Shown here: positions 25,859-37,400 of the stretch, in pieces
Numbering within the stretch: position 1 is the stretch's first letter
Layout: each line of letters opens with the position of its first letter
From: Zoroaster sp. YZ-2022
Taxonomy: Eukaryota; Echinodermata; Asteroidea; Forcipulatida; Zoroasteridae
Length of the DNA: 64,000 nt
Assembly: GCA_029582265.1 (NCBI GenBank)
Contig: JAQQFT010000045.1
Coordinates: 1-64,000, forward strand
Direction: 5' to 3'
Position numbers and translations under genes: made by a program
Notes under the pieces: generated by a model
Database searches by the model: none
Seen by the model: the letters and a program-made list of their open reading frames with translations, nothing else
Told to the model about the DNA's origin: nothing

Positions 25859-25861
25859 TTA
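25859..25861 (+). other. Target-site duplication, right copy (TTA)
   Basis: TTA directly after the right inverted repeat, matching 23784-23786. The satellite resumes with CAAAAAAAAAACATTTCTATGG, the expected continuation of a type B monomer. Confidence 0.93.
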
Positions 25862-26217
25862 CAAAAAAAAAACATTTCTATGGTTGGGAATAACTTTTAA
25901 AGTTTTCAAGGGAGGCCGATAATTTTATATCTAAATTAAAGCTTAGGTTCTCCCCTTTCAGAAAAACACCATACTTTTGCATTTGGATAATTATTTCGTA
26001 TCTTAAACGGCCTCCATGGACACATAGCCCTCTGTAAAATACCGTCAACTTGCATGCGGTTTCACTGCAAACAATACAGAACTATACAGTGTTACAAAAA
26101 AAAACTTTCTAGGGTTGGGAATAACTTTTAAAGTGTTTAAGGGGCTGATAATTATATCTAAATTAAAGCTTAGGTTCTCCCTTTCAGAAAACACCATACT
26201 TTTTTGGATAATTATTT

Positions 26218-26245
26218 CGGTTCCTGCAACATACACCTCACAAAA
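26218..26245 (+). repeat. Monomer with about 96 bp replaced by a 21-bp filler
   Basis: After ATTATTTCG (ending 26219) the normal run through CCATGG, GCATGC and ACTATACAG is missing. A short unrelated GTTCCTGCAACATACACCTC lies in its place, and then CAAAAACTTTTCTAGGG resumes. This looks like a deletion with filler DNA, or a consensus error in this poor-quality stretch. Confidence 0.7.
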
Positions 26246-27239
26246 ACTTTTCTAGGGTTGGGAATAACTTTAAAGTTTTAAGGGAGGCTGATAATTTTAT
26301 ATCTCAAATTAAAGCTTAGGTTCTTCAGAAAAACACCATACTTTTGAATTTGGATAATTATTTCGTACCTTAAACGGCCTCCATGGACACTTCAGCCTCT
26401 GTAAAATACGTCAACTTGCATGCGGTTTCACTGCAAACAATACAGAACTATACAGTGTTACAATAAACACTTTTCTAGGGTTGGGAATAACTTTTAAAGT
26501 TTTTAAGGGAGGCCGATAATTTTATATCTAAATTAAAGCTCAGGTTCTCCCCTTTCAGAAAAACACCATACTTTGAATTTGGATAATTATTTGCACCTTA
26601 AACGGCCTCCATGGACACTTAGCCCTCAAAATACTTGCATGCGGTTTCACTGCAAACAATACAGCACTATACAGTGTTACAAAAAACACATTTCTAGGGT
26701 TGGGAATAACTTTTAAAGTTTTTAAGGGAGGCCGATAATTTTATATCTAAATTAAAGCTTAGGTTCTCCTTCAGAAAACACCATACTTTTGAATTTGATA
26801 ATTATTTCAGTATCTTAAACGGCCTCCATGGACACTTTTCTAGCTTCTCTGTAAAATACGGTCAACTTGCATGGTTTCACTGCAAACAATCACAGAACTA
26901 TACAGTGTTACAAAAAACTTTTCTAGGGTTGGGAAATAACTTTAAAGTTTTAAGGAGGCTGATAATTTATATCTAAATTAAAGCTTAGGTTCTCCCTTCA
27001 GAAAAAACACCATACTTTTGAATTTGATAATTATTTTCGTACCTTAAACGGCCTCCATGGACACTTCTAGCCCTCTGTAAAATACTTGCATGCGGTTTCA
27101 CTGCAACAATACAGCACTAATACAGTGTTACAAAAAACATTTCTATGGTTGGGAATAACTTTAAAGTTTTCAAGGAGGCCGATAATTTTATATCTAAATT
27201 AAAGCTTAGGTCTCCCTTTGAAAAAACACCATACTTTTG

Positions 27240-29931
27240 AATTTTGGATAATTATTTCATATCTTAAACGGCCTCCATGGACACTTAGCCCTCTGTAAAA
27301 TACCGTCAACTTGCATGCGGTTTCACTGCAAACAATACAGAACTATACAGTGTTACAAAACAACTTTTCTAGGGTTGGGAATAACTTTAAAGTTTTCAAG
27401 GAAGGCTGATAATTTTATATCTAAATTAAAGCTAGGTCTCCCCTTTCAGAAAAACACCATACTTTTTGAATTTGATAATTATTTCGTACCTTAAACGGCC
27501 TCCATGGACACTTAGCCCTCTGTAAAATACTTGCATGCGGTTTCACTGCAAACAAAACCGAAAAATACATATTTAAAAAAAAACTTTTCTAGGGTTGGGA
27601 ATAACTTTGAAAGTTTTTAAGGGAGGTCGATAATTTTATATCTAAATTAAAGCTTAGGTTCTCCCTTCAGAAAAACACCATACTTTTGAATTTTGGATAA
27701 ATATTTCGAACCTTAAACGGCCTCCATGGACACTTAGCCCTCTGTAAAATACGGTCAATTTGCATGCGGTTTCACCCAACAATACAGCACTATACAGTCT
27801 TACAAAAAAAATATTTCTATGGTTGGGAATAACTTTAAAGTTTTCAAGGAGGCCGATAATTTTATATCTAAATTAAAGCTTAGGTTCTCCTTTCAGAAAA
27901 ACACCATACTTTTGAATTTGGATAATTATTTCGTACGTTAAACGGCCTCCATGGACACTTAGCCCTCTGTAAAATACGGTCAACTTGCATGCGGTTTCAC
28001 CGCAACAATACAGCACTATACAGTCTTACCAAAAAAAAACATTTCTATGGTTGGGAATAACTTTTAAAGTTTTCAAGGGAGGCCGATAATTTTATATCTA
28101 AATTAAAGCTTAGGTTCTCCCCTTTCAGAAAAACACCATACTTTTGAATTTGGATAATTATTTCATATCTTAAACGGCCTCCATGGACACTTAGCCCTCT
28201 GTAAAATACCGTCAACTTGCATGCGGTTTCACTGCAAACAATACAGAACTATACAGTGTTACAAAAACAACTTTTCTAGGGTTGGGAATAACTTATAAAG
28301 TTTTTAAGGAAGGCCGATAATTTTATATCTAAATTAAAGCTTAGGTTCTCCCCTTTCAGAAAAACACCATACTTTTTTGAATTTGGATAATTATTTTGTA
28401 CCTTAAACGGCCTCCATGGACACTTAGCCTCTCTGTAAAATACTTGCATGCGGTTTCACTGCAAACAATACCGAACTATACAGTGTTACAAAAAAACCCT
28501 TTTCTAGGGTTGGGAATAACTTTAAAGTTTTATGGGGAGGCCGATAATTTTATATCTAAATAAAAGCTTAGTTCTCCCTTTCAGAAAACACCATACTTTT
28601 GAATTTGGATAATTATTTCACCTTTAAACGGCCACCATGACACTTTTAGCCTCTCTGTAAAATACGGTCAATTTGCATGTGGTTTCACCGCAACAATACA
28701 GCACTATACAGTCTTACAAAAAACATTTTATGGTTGGGAATTTAAAGTTTTCAAGGAGGCCGATAATTTTATATCTAAATTAAAGCATAGGTTCTCCTTT
28801 CAGAAAAACACCATACTTTTGAATTTGATAATTATTTCGTACGTTAACGGCCTCCATGGACACTTAGCCCTGTAAAATACGGTCAACTTGCATGCGGTTT
28901 CACCGCAACAATACAGCACTATACAGTCTCTACCAAAATAAACATTTCTATGGTTGGGAATAACTTTTAAAGTTTTCATGGGAGGCCGATAATTTTATAT
29001 CTAAATTAAAGCTAGGTTCTCCCCTTTCAGAAAAACACCATACTTTTGAATTTTGGATAATTATTTGTACCCTTAAACGGCCTCCATGGACACTTAGCCC
29101 TCTGTAAATACGGTCAACTTGTATGGGTTTCACTGCAAACAGTACAGAACTATACAGTGTTACAAAAACCTTTCTAGGGTTGGGAATAACTTTTGTGCTT
29201 TTAAGGAGGCTGATAATTTTATATCTAAATTAAAGCTTTAGGTTCTCCCTTTCAGAAAAACAACACCATACTTTTGAATTTGGATAATTATTTCTGCACC
29301 TTAAACGGCCTCCATGGACACTAGCCCTCTGTAAAATACTTGCATGCGGTTTCACTGCAACAATACTGAACTATACAGTGTTACAAAAAACTTTTCTAGG
29401 GTTGGGAATAACTTTAAAGTTTTTAAGGAGGCTGATAATTTATATCTAAATTAAAGCTTAGGTTCTCCCCTTCAGAAAACACCACTTTTGAATTTGGATA
29501 ATTATTTCACCCCTTAAACGGCCTATGGACACTTAGCCCTCTGTTACGGTTTAATTTGTATGCGGTTTCACCCGCAACAATACAGCACTATACAGTCTTA
29601 CAAAAAAACATTTCTATGGTTGGGAATAACTTTAAAGTTTTCAAGGAGGCCGATAATTTTATATCTAAATTAAAGCTTAGGTTCTCCCTTTCAGAAAAAC
29701 ACCATACTTTTGAATTTGGATAATTATTTCGTATCTTAAACGGCCTCCATGGACACTTAGCCCTCTGTAAAATTTAACTCTGTATGCGGTTTCACCGCAC
29801 ACATACAGCACTATACAGTTCTTTTAAAAAAACATTGTATGGTTGGGAATAACTTTAAAGTTTTCAAGGAAGGCTGATAATTTTATATCTAAATTAAAGC
29901 TTAGGTTCCTTCAGAAAACACCATACTTTTG
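27240..29931 (+). repeat. Three consecutive tetrameric higher-order repeats (~0.9 kb each)
   Basis: Units at 27240-28146, 28147-29048 and 29049-29931 (907, 902 and 883 bp). In each, monomer 1 is type A, with TTTCATATCTT and TACCGTCAAC in the first two units. Monomer 2 is type A lacking GGTCAA (AAAATACTTGCATG), with CCGAA or TGAA in place of CAGAA. Monomer 3 is type B with a changed GGTCAATTTGCATG or GGTTTAATTTG. Monomer 4 is type B with CACCGCAAC or similar. Shared private changes in the same order show that the four-monomer block was amplified as a unit. Confidence 0.75.
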
Positions 29932-30020
29932 AATTTGGATAATTATTTGCCACCTTAAACGGCCTCCATGGACACTTGTTTAAAAATCGTAAACGATGCT
30001 TTTCACGAAAAAATACAGAA

Positions 30021-30520
30021 NNNNNNNNNNNNNNNNNNNNNNNNNNNNNNNNNNNNNNNNNNNNNNNNNNNNNNNNNNNNNNNNNNNNNNNNNNNNNNNN
30101 NNNNNNNNNNNNNNNNNNNNNNNNNNNNNNNNNNNNNNNNNNNNNNNNNNNNNNNNNNNNNNNNNNNNNNNNNNNNNNNNNNNNNNNNNNNNNNNNNNNN
30201 NNNNNNNNNNNNNNNNNNNNNNNNNNNNNNNNNNNNNNNNNNNNNNNNNNNNNNNNNNNNNNNNNNNNNNNNNNNNNNNNNNNNNNNNNNNNNNNNNNNN
30301 NNNNNNNNNNNNNNNNNNNNNNNNNNNNNNNNNNNNNNNNNNNNNNNNNNNNNNNNNNNNNNNNNNNNNNNNNNNNNNNNNNNNNNNNNNNNNNNNNNNN
30401 NNNNNNNNNNNNNNNNNNNNNNNNNNNNNNNNNNNNNNNNNNNNNNNNNNNNNNNNNNNNNNNNNNNNNNNNNNNNNNNNNNNNNNNNNNNNNNNNNNNN
30501 NNNNNNNNNNNNNNNNNNNN
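30021..30520. other. Assembly gap, exactly 500 N
   Basis: A run of exactly 500 N, a conventional placeholder length, so the true distance is unknown. Satellite orientation flips across it. Open frames that cross the gap are meaningless. Confidence 0.99.
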
Positions 30521-31087
30521 TTTTAGAATAAAATTATCGGCCTCCCCTTTAAAACTTGTAAACTGTATAGTGTTTGTTTTCGGTGAAACCGCATGCAAGT
30601 TGACAGTATTTTACAGAGGGCTATGTGTCCATGGAGGCCGTTTAAGGTACGAAATAATTATCCAAATTCAAAAGTATTGTGTTTTTTCTGAAAGGGAGAA
30701 CCTACGCTTTAATTTAGATATAAAATTATCGGCCTCCCTTGAAAACTTTAAAAGTTATTCTCGCAACCATAGAAATGTTTTGTTTTGTAACACTGTATAG
30801 TGCTGTATTGTTTGCGGTGAAACCGCATGCAAGTTGACAGTATTTTACAGAGGGTCTATGTGTCCATGGAGGCCGTTTAAGGTACGAAATAATTATCCAA
30901 ATTCAAAAGTATTCGGTTTTTCCAAAGGGAGAACCTACGATTTAATTTAGATATAAAATTATCTGGCTCCATTGAAAACTTTAAAAGTTATTACAAACCA
31001 TAGAAATGTTTGTTTTGTAACACCGTATAGTTGTATTGTTTTGGTGGTGAAACCCCATGCAAGTTGACGGTATTTTACAGGGTAATG

Positions 31088-31124
31088 TGTCCATGGAGGC
31101 CGTTTTTGTCCCTGGAGGCCGTTT
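31088..31124 (-). repeat. 19-bp local tandem duplication inside a monomer
   Basis: TGTCCATGGAGGCCGTTT (31088-31105) is followed at once by TGTCCCTGGAGGCCGTTT (31107-31124), with one mismatch. Only one copy is normal for a monomer. It lies in the irregular stretch next to the gap. Confidence 0.75.
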
Positions 31125-33149
31125 AGGTGCAAATAATTATCCAAAATTTCAAAGTATTGTGTTTTTCTGAAAGGGGAGAACCTACGCTTTAATTTAGATA
31201 TAAAATTATCGGCCCCTTGAAAACTTTAAAAGTTATTCGCAACCATAGAAATGTTGTAACACTGTATAGTGGTGTATTGTTTGCGGTGAAACCGCATGCA
31301 AGTTGACGGTATTTTACAGAGGGCTATGTGTCCATGGAGGCCGTTTAAGGTACGAAATAATTATCCAAATTCAAAAGTGTTGGGTTTTTCTGAAAGGGGA
31401 GAACCTAAGCTTTAATTTAGATATAAAATTATCGGCCTCACTTGAAAACTTTAAAAGTTATTCCAACCATAATAATGTTTTTTTTGTAACACTGTATCAG
31501 TGCTGTATTGTTTGCGGTGAAACCGCATGCAAGTTGACAGTATTTTACAGAGAAGCTATGTGTCCATGGAGAGCCGTTTAAGGTACGAAATAATTATCCA
31601 AATTCAAAAGTATGGTGTTTTTCTGAAAGGGAGAACCTACGCTTTAATTTAGATATAAAATTATCAGCCTCCCTTGAAAACTTTAAAAGTTATTCCCAAC
31701 CATAGAAATGTTTTTTTTGTAACACTGTATAATGCTGTATTGTTTGCGGTGAAACCGCATGCAAGTTGACCGTATTTTACAGAGGGCTATGTGTCCATGG
31801 AGGCCGTTTAAGGTACGAAATAATTATCCAAATTCAAAAGTATATGGTGTTTTTCTGAAAGGGGAGAACCTGCGATTTAATTTAGATATAAAATTATCGG
31901 CCTTGAAAACTTTAAAAGTTATTCCCAACCATAGAAATGTTTGTTTTTGTAACACTGTATAGTGCTGTATTGTTTGCGGTGAAACCGCATGCAAGTTGAC
32001 CGTATTTTACAGAGGGCTATGTGTCCATGGAGGCCGTTTAAGGTACGAAATAATTATCCAAATTCAAAAGTATTGTGTTTTTCTGAAAGGGGAGAACCTA
32101 AGCTTTAATTTAGATATAAAATTATCGGCCTCCCTTGAAAACTTTAAAAGTTATTCCCAACCATAGAAATGTTTTTTTGTAACACTGTATAGTGCTGTAT
32201 TGTTTGCGGTGAAACCGCATGCAAGTTGACAGTATTTTACAGAGGGCTATGTGTCCATGGAGGCCGTTTAAGGTACGAAATAATTATCCAAATTCAAAAG
32301 TATTGTGTTTTTCTGAAAGGGGAGAACCTAAGCTTTAATTTAGATATAAAATTATCGGCCTCTCTTGAAAACTTTAAAAGTTATTCCCAACCATAGAAAT
32401 GTTTTTTTTTTGTAACACTGTATAGTGCTGTATTGTTTGCGGTGAAACCGCATGCAAGTTGACGGTATTTTACAGAGGGCTATGTGTCCATGGAGGCCGT
32501 TTAAGGTACGAAATAATTATCCAAATTCAAAAGTATTGTGTTTTTCTGAAAGGGGAGAACCTACGCTTTAATTTAGATATAAAATTATCGGCCTCCCTTG
32601 AAAACTTTAAAAGTTATTCGCAACCATAGAAATGTTTTTTTTTGTAACACTGTATCACTGTATTGTTTGCGGTGAAACCGCATGCAAGTTGACGGTATTT
32701 TACAGAGGGCTATGTGTCCATGGAGGCCGTTTAAGGTACGAAATAATTATCCAAATTCAAAAGTATGGTGTTTTTCTGAAAGGGGAGAACCTATGCTTTA
32801 ATTTAGATATAAAATTATCGGCCTCCCTTGAAAACTTTAAAAGTTATTCCCAACCATAGCAATGTTTGTTTGTAACACTGTATAGTGCTGTATTGTTTGC
32901 GGTGAAACCGCATGCAAGTTGACGGTATTTTACAGAGGGCTATGTGTCCATGGAGGCCGTTTAAGGTACGAAATAATTATCCAAATTCAAAAGTATTGTG
33001 TTTTTCTGAAAGGGGAGAACCTAAGCTTTAATTTAGATATAAAATTATCGGCCTCCTTGAAAACTTTAAAAGTTATTCCCAACCATAGAAATGTTTGTTT
33101 TGTAACACTGTATAGTGCTGTATTGTTTGCGGTGAAACCGCATGCAAGT

Positions 33150-33172
33150 TGACGGGATAGTACGTGCGTCTA
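33150..33172 (-). repeat. Divergent patch in a right-array monomer
   Basis: The usual TTGACGGTATTTTACAGAGGGCTATG reads TTGACGGGATAGTACGTGCGTCTATG, a cluster of changes in about 20 bases with normal flanks. Confidence 0.6.
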
Positions 33173-34431
33173 TGTGTCCATGGAGGCCGTTTAAGGTACG
33201 AAATAATTATCCAAATTCAAAAGTATGGTGTTTTTCTGAAAGGGAGAACCTACGATTTAATTTAGATATAAAATTATCGGCCTCCTTGAAAACTTTAAAA
33301 GTTATTCCCAACCATAGAAATGTTTTTGTAACACTGTATAGTGTTGTATTGTTTGCGGGTGAAACCGCATGCAAGTTGACGGTATTTTACAGAGGGCTAT
33401 GTGTCCATGGAGGCCGTTTAAGGTACGAAATAATTATCCAAATTTAAAAGTATGGTGTTTTTCTGAAAGGGGAGAACCTACGCTTTAATTTAGATATAAA
33501 AATATAGGCCTCCTTGAAAACTTTAAAAGTTATTCCCAACCATAGAAATGTTTTTTTGTAACACTGTATAGTGTGCTATTGTTTTCTGTGAAACCCCATG
33601 CAAGTTGACGGTATTTTACAGAGGGCTATGTGTCCATGGAGGCCGTTTAAGGTACGAAAATAAGTATCCAAATTCAAAAGTATTGTGTTTTTCTGAAAGG
33701 GGAGAACCTACGCTTTAATTTAGATATAAAATTATCGACCTGCCTTGAAAACTTTAAAAGTTATTCCCAACCATAGAATATTTTTTTGTAACACTGTATA
33801 GTGCTGTATTGTTTGCGGTGAAACCGCATGCAAGTTGACGGTATTTTACAGAGGGCTATGTGTCCATGGAGGCCGTTTAAGGTACGAAATAATTATCCAA
33901 ATTAAAAAGTAAGTTTTTAATCAGAAAACAGAGAACCTACGCTTTAAGTCAGATATAAAATTATCGGCCTCCCATGAAAGCTTTAAAAGTTATTCCCAAC
34001 CATAGAAATGTTTTTTTGTAACACTGTATCAGTGTTGTATTGTTTGCGGTGAACCGCATGCAAGTTGACGGTATTTTACAGAGGTCTATGTGTCCATGGA
34101 GGCCGTTTAAGGTACGAAATAATTATCCAAATTCAAAAGTATGGTTTTTCTGAAAGGGAGAACCTACGATTTAATTTAGATTTAAAATTATCGGCCTCCC
34201 TTGAAAACTTTAAAAGTTATTCCCAACCATAGAAATGTTTGTTTTGCAACACTGTGTACTGCTGTATTGTTTGCGGTGAACCGCATGCAAGTTGACCGTA
34301 TTTTACAGAGGGCTATGTGTCCATGGAGGCCGTTTAAGGTACGAAATAATTATCCAAATTCAAAAGTATTGGGTTTTTCTGAAAGGGGAGAACCTAAGCT
34401 TTAATTTAGATATAAAATTATCGGCCTCCCT

Positions 34432-34445
34432 TGAAAACTTGTAAC
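34432..34445 (-). repeat. Deletion-variant monomer (GAAAACTT joined to GTAACACTG), first of seven
   Basis: The segment TAAAAGTTATTCCCAACCAT plus the following AGAAATG and T-run, about 35 bp, is missing, so GAAAACTT joins GTAACACTG at 34440/34441. The same junction recurs at 37629/37630, 43321/43322, 50272/50273, 53694/53695, 54580/54581 and 58916/58917. An independent, shorter loss (AAAAGTTATT joined to GTAACAC) is at 39680/39681. Confidence 0.85.
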
Positions 34446-37400
34446 ACTGTATAGTGCTGTATTGTTTGCGGTGAAACCGCATGCAAGTTGACGGTATTTT
34501 ACGGAGGGCTATGTGTCCATGGAGGCCGTTTAAGGTACGAAATAATTATCCAAATTCAAAAGTATGGTGTTTTTCTGAAAGGGGAGAACCTACGATTTAA
34601 TTTAGATATAAAATTATCGGCCTCCCTTGAAAACTTTAAAAGTTATTCCCAACCATAGAAATGTTTTTTTTGTAACACTGTATAGTGCTGTATTGTTTGC
34701 GGTGAAACCGCATGCAAGTTGACCGTATTTTACAGAGGGCTATGTGTCCATGGAGGCCGTTTACGCACGAAATAATTATCCAAATTCAAAAGTATTGGGT
34801 TTTTCTGAAAGGGGAGAACCTACGCTTTAATTTAGATATAAAATTATCGGCCTCCCTTGAAAACTTTAAAAGTTATTCCCAACCATAGAAATGTTTTTTT
34901 GTAACACTGTATAGTGCTGTATTGTTTGCGGTGAAACCGCATGCAAGTTGACGGTATTTTACAGAGGGCTATGTGTCCATGGAGGCCGTTTAAGGTACGA
35001 AATAATTATCCAAATTCAAAAGTATTGTGTTTCTGAAAGGGGAGAACCTACGCTTTAATTTAGATATAAAATTATCGGCCTCCCTTGAAAACTTTAAAAG
35101 TTATTCGCAACCATAGAAATGGTTTTTTGTGTAACACTGTATAGTGCTGTTTTGTTTGCGGTGAAACCGCATGCAAGTTGACGGTATTTTACAGAGGGCT
35201 ATGTGTCCATGGAGGCCGTTTAAGGTACGAAATAATTATCCAAATTCAAAAGTATTGTGGTTTTTCTGAAAGGTGAGAACCTACGCTTTAATTTAGATAT
35301 AAAATTATCGACCTCCCTTGAAAACTTTAAAAGTTATTCCCAACCATAGAAATGTTTTTTTGTGTAACACTGTATAGTGCTGTATTGTTTGCGGTGAAAC
35401 CGCATGCAAGTTGACCGTATTTTACAGAGGGCTATGTGTCCATGGAGGCCGTTTAAGGTACGAAATAATTATCCAAATTCAAAAGTATGGTGTTTTTCTG
35501 AAAGGGGAGAACCTACGCTTTAATTTAGATATAAAATTATCGGCCTCACTTGAAAACTTTAAAAGTTATTCCCAACCATAGAAATGTTTGTTTTGTAACA
35601 CTGTATAGTGCTGTATTGTTTGCGGTGAAACCGCATGCAAGTTGACCGTATTTTACAGAGGGCTATGTGTCCATGGAGGCCGTTTAAGGTACGAAATAAT
35701 TATCAAATTCAAAAAGTTGGGTTTTTCTGAAAGGAGAGAACCTAAGCTTTAATTTAGATATAAAATTATCGGCCTCCTTGAAAACTTTAAAAGTTATTCC
35801 AACCATAGAAATGTTTTTTTTAAACACTGTATAGTGCTGTATTGTTTGCGGTGAAACCGCATGCAAGTTGACGGTATTTTACAGAGGCTATGTGTCCATG
35901 GAGGCCGTTTAAGGTACGAAATAATTATCCAAATTCAAAAGTAGTGGGTTTTTATGAAAGGGGAGAACCTACGCTTTAATTTAGATATAAAATTATCGGC
36001 CTCACTTGAAAACTTTAAAAGTTATTCCCAACCATAGAAATGTTTTTTTTGTAACACTGTATAGTGCTGTATTGTTTGCGGTGGAACCGCATGCAAGTTG
36101 ACGGTATTTTACAGAGGGCTATGTGTCCATGGAGGCCGTTTAAGGTACGAAATAATTATCCAAATTCAAAAGTATGGTGTTTTTCTGAAAGGGGAGAACC
36201 TACGCTTTAATTTAGATATAAAATTATCGGCCTCCCTTGAAAACTTTAAAAGTTATTCCCAACCATAGAATTTTTTTTTTGTAACACTGTATAGTGCTGT
36301 ATTGTTTGCGGTGAACCGCATGCAAGTTGACGGTATTTTACAGAGGGCTATGTGTCCATGGAGGCCGTTTAAGGTACGAAATAATTATCCAAATTCAAAA
36401 GTATTGGGTTTTTCTGAAAAGGGAGAACCTAAGCTTTAATTTAGATATAAAATTATCGGCCGCCATTGAAAACTTTAAAAGTTATTCCCAACCATAGAAA
36501 TGTTTTTTTTGTAACACTGTATAGTGCTGTATTGTTTGCGGTGAAACCGCATGCAAGTTGACGGTATTTTACGGAGGGCTATGTGTCCATGGAGGCCGTT
36601 TAAGGTACGAAATAATTATCCAAATTCAAAAGTATGGTGTTTTTCTGAAAGGGGAGAACCTACGATTTAATTTAGATATAAAATTATCGGCCTCCCTTGA
36701 AAACTTTAAAAGTTATTCCCAACCATAGAAATGTTTGTTTTGTAACACTGTATAGTGCTGTATTGTTTGCGGTGAACCGCATGCAAGTTGACCGTATTTT
36801 ACAGAGGGCTATGTGTCCATGGAGGCCGTTTAAGGTACGAAATAATTATCCAAATTCAAAAGTATTGTGTTTTTCTGAAAGGGGAGAACCTAAGCTTTAA
36901 TTTAGATATAAAATTATCGGCCTCCCTTGAAAACTTTAAAAGTTATTCCCAACCATAGAAATGTTTTTTTGTAACACTGTATAGTGCTGTATTGTTTGCG
37001 GTGAAACCCCATGCAAGTTGACGGTATTTTACAGAGGGCTATGTGTCCATGGAGGCCGTTTAAGGTACGAAATAATTATCCAAATTCAAAAGTATTGTGT
37101 TTTTCTGAAAGGGGAGAACCTACGCTTTAATTTAGATATAAAATTATCGGCCTCCCTTGAAAACTTTAAAAGTTATTCGCAACCATAGAAATGTTTTTTT
37201 TTGTAACACTGTATAGTGCTGTATTGTTTGCGGTGAAACCGCATGCAAGTTGACGGTATTTTACAGAGGGCTATGTGTCCATGGAGGCCGTTTAAGGTAC
37301 GAAATAATTATCCAAATTCAAAAGTATTGGGTTTGTCTGAAAGGGGAGAACCTAAGCTTTAATTTAGATATAAAATTATCGGCCTCCCTTGAAAACTTTA

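Larger units (their letters stand above)
25862..30020 (+). repeat. Satellite array, left block continued (about 18 irregular monomers)
   Basis: Same orientation and same A/B subfamilies as the block before the transposon. From about 26100 onward monomers have many single-base losses and gains (GAATTTGATAATT, CCCTTCAG, GGCTGATAATT, AATAACTTTAAAG) and are often 215-228 bp. The last monomer breaks down at 29988-30020, where CTTGTTTAAAAATCGTAAACGATGC and similar non-satellite bases precede the gap. No gene was found. Confidence 0.95.

Noticed and set aside
29894..30800. Open frames of 176-274 codons spanning the N run
   Set aside because: Most of their length is N translated as X; the gap has no real sequence.
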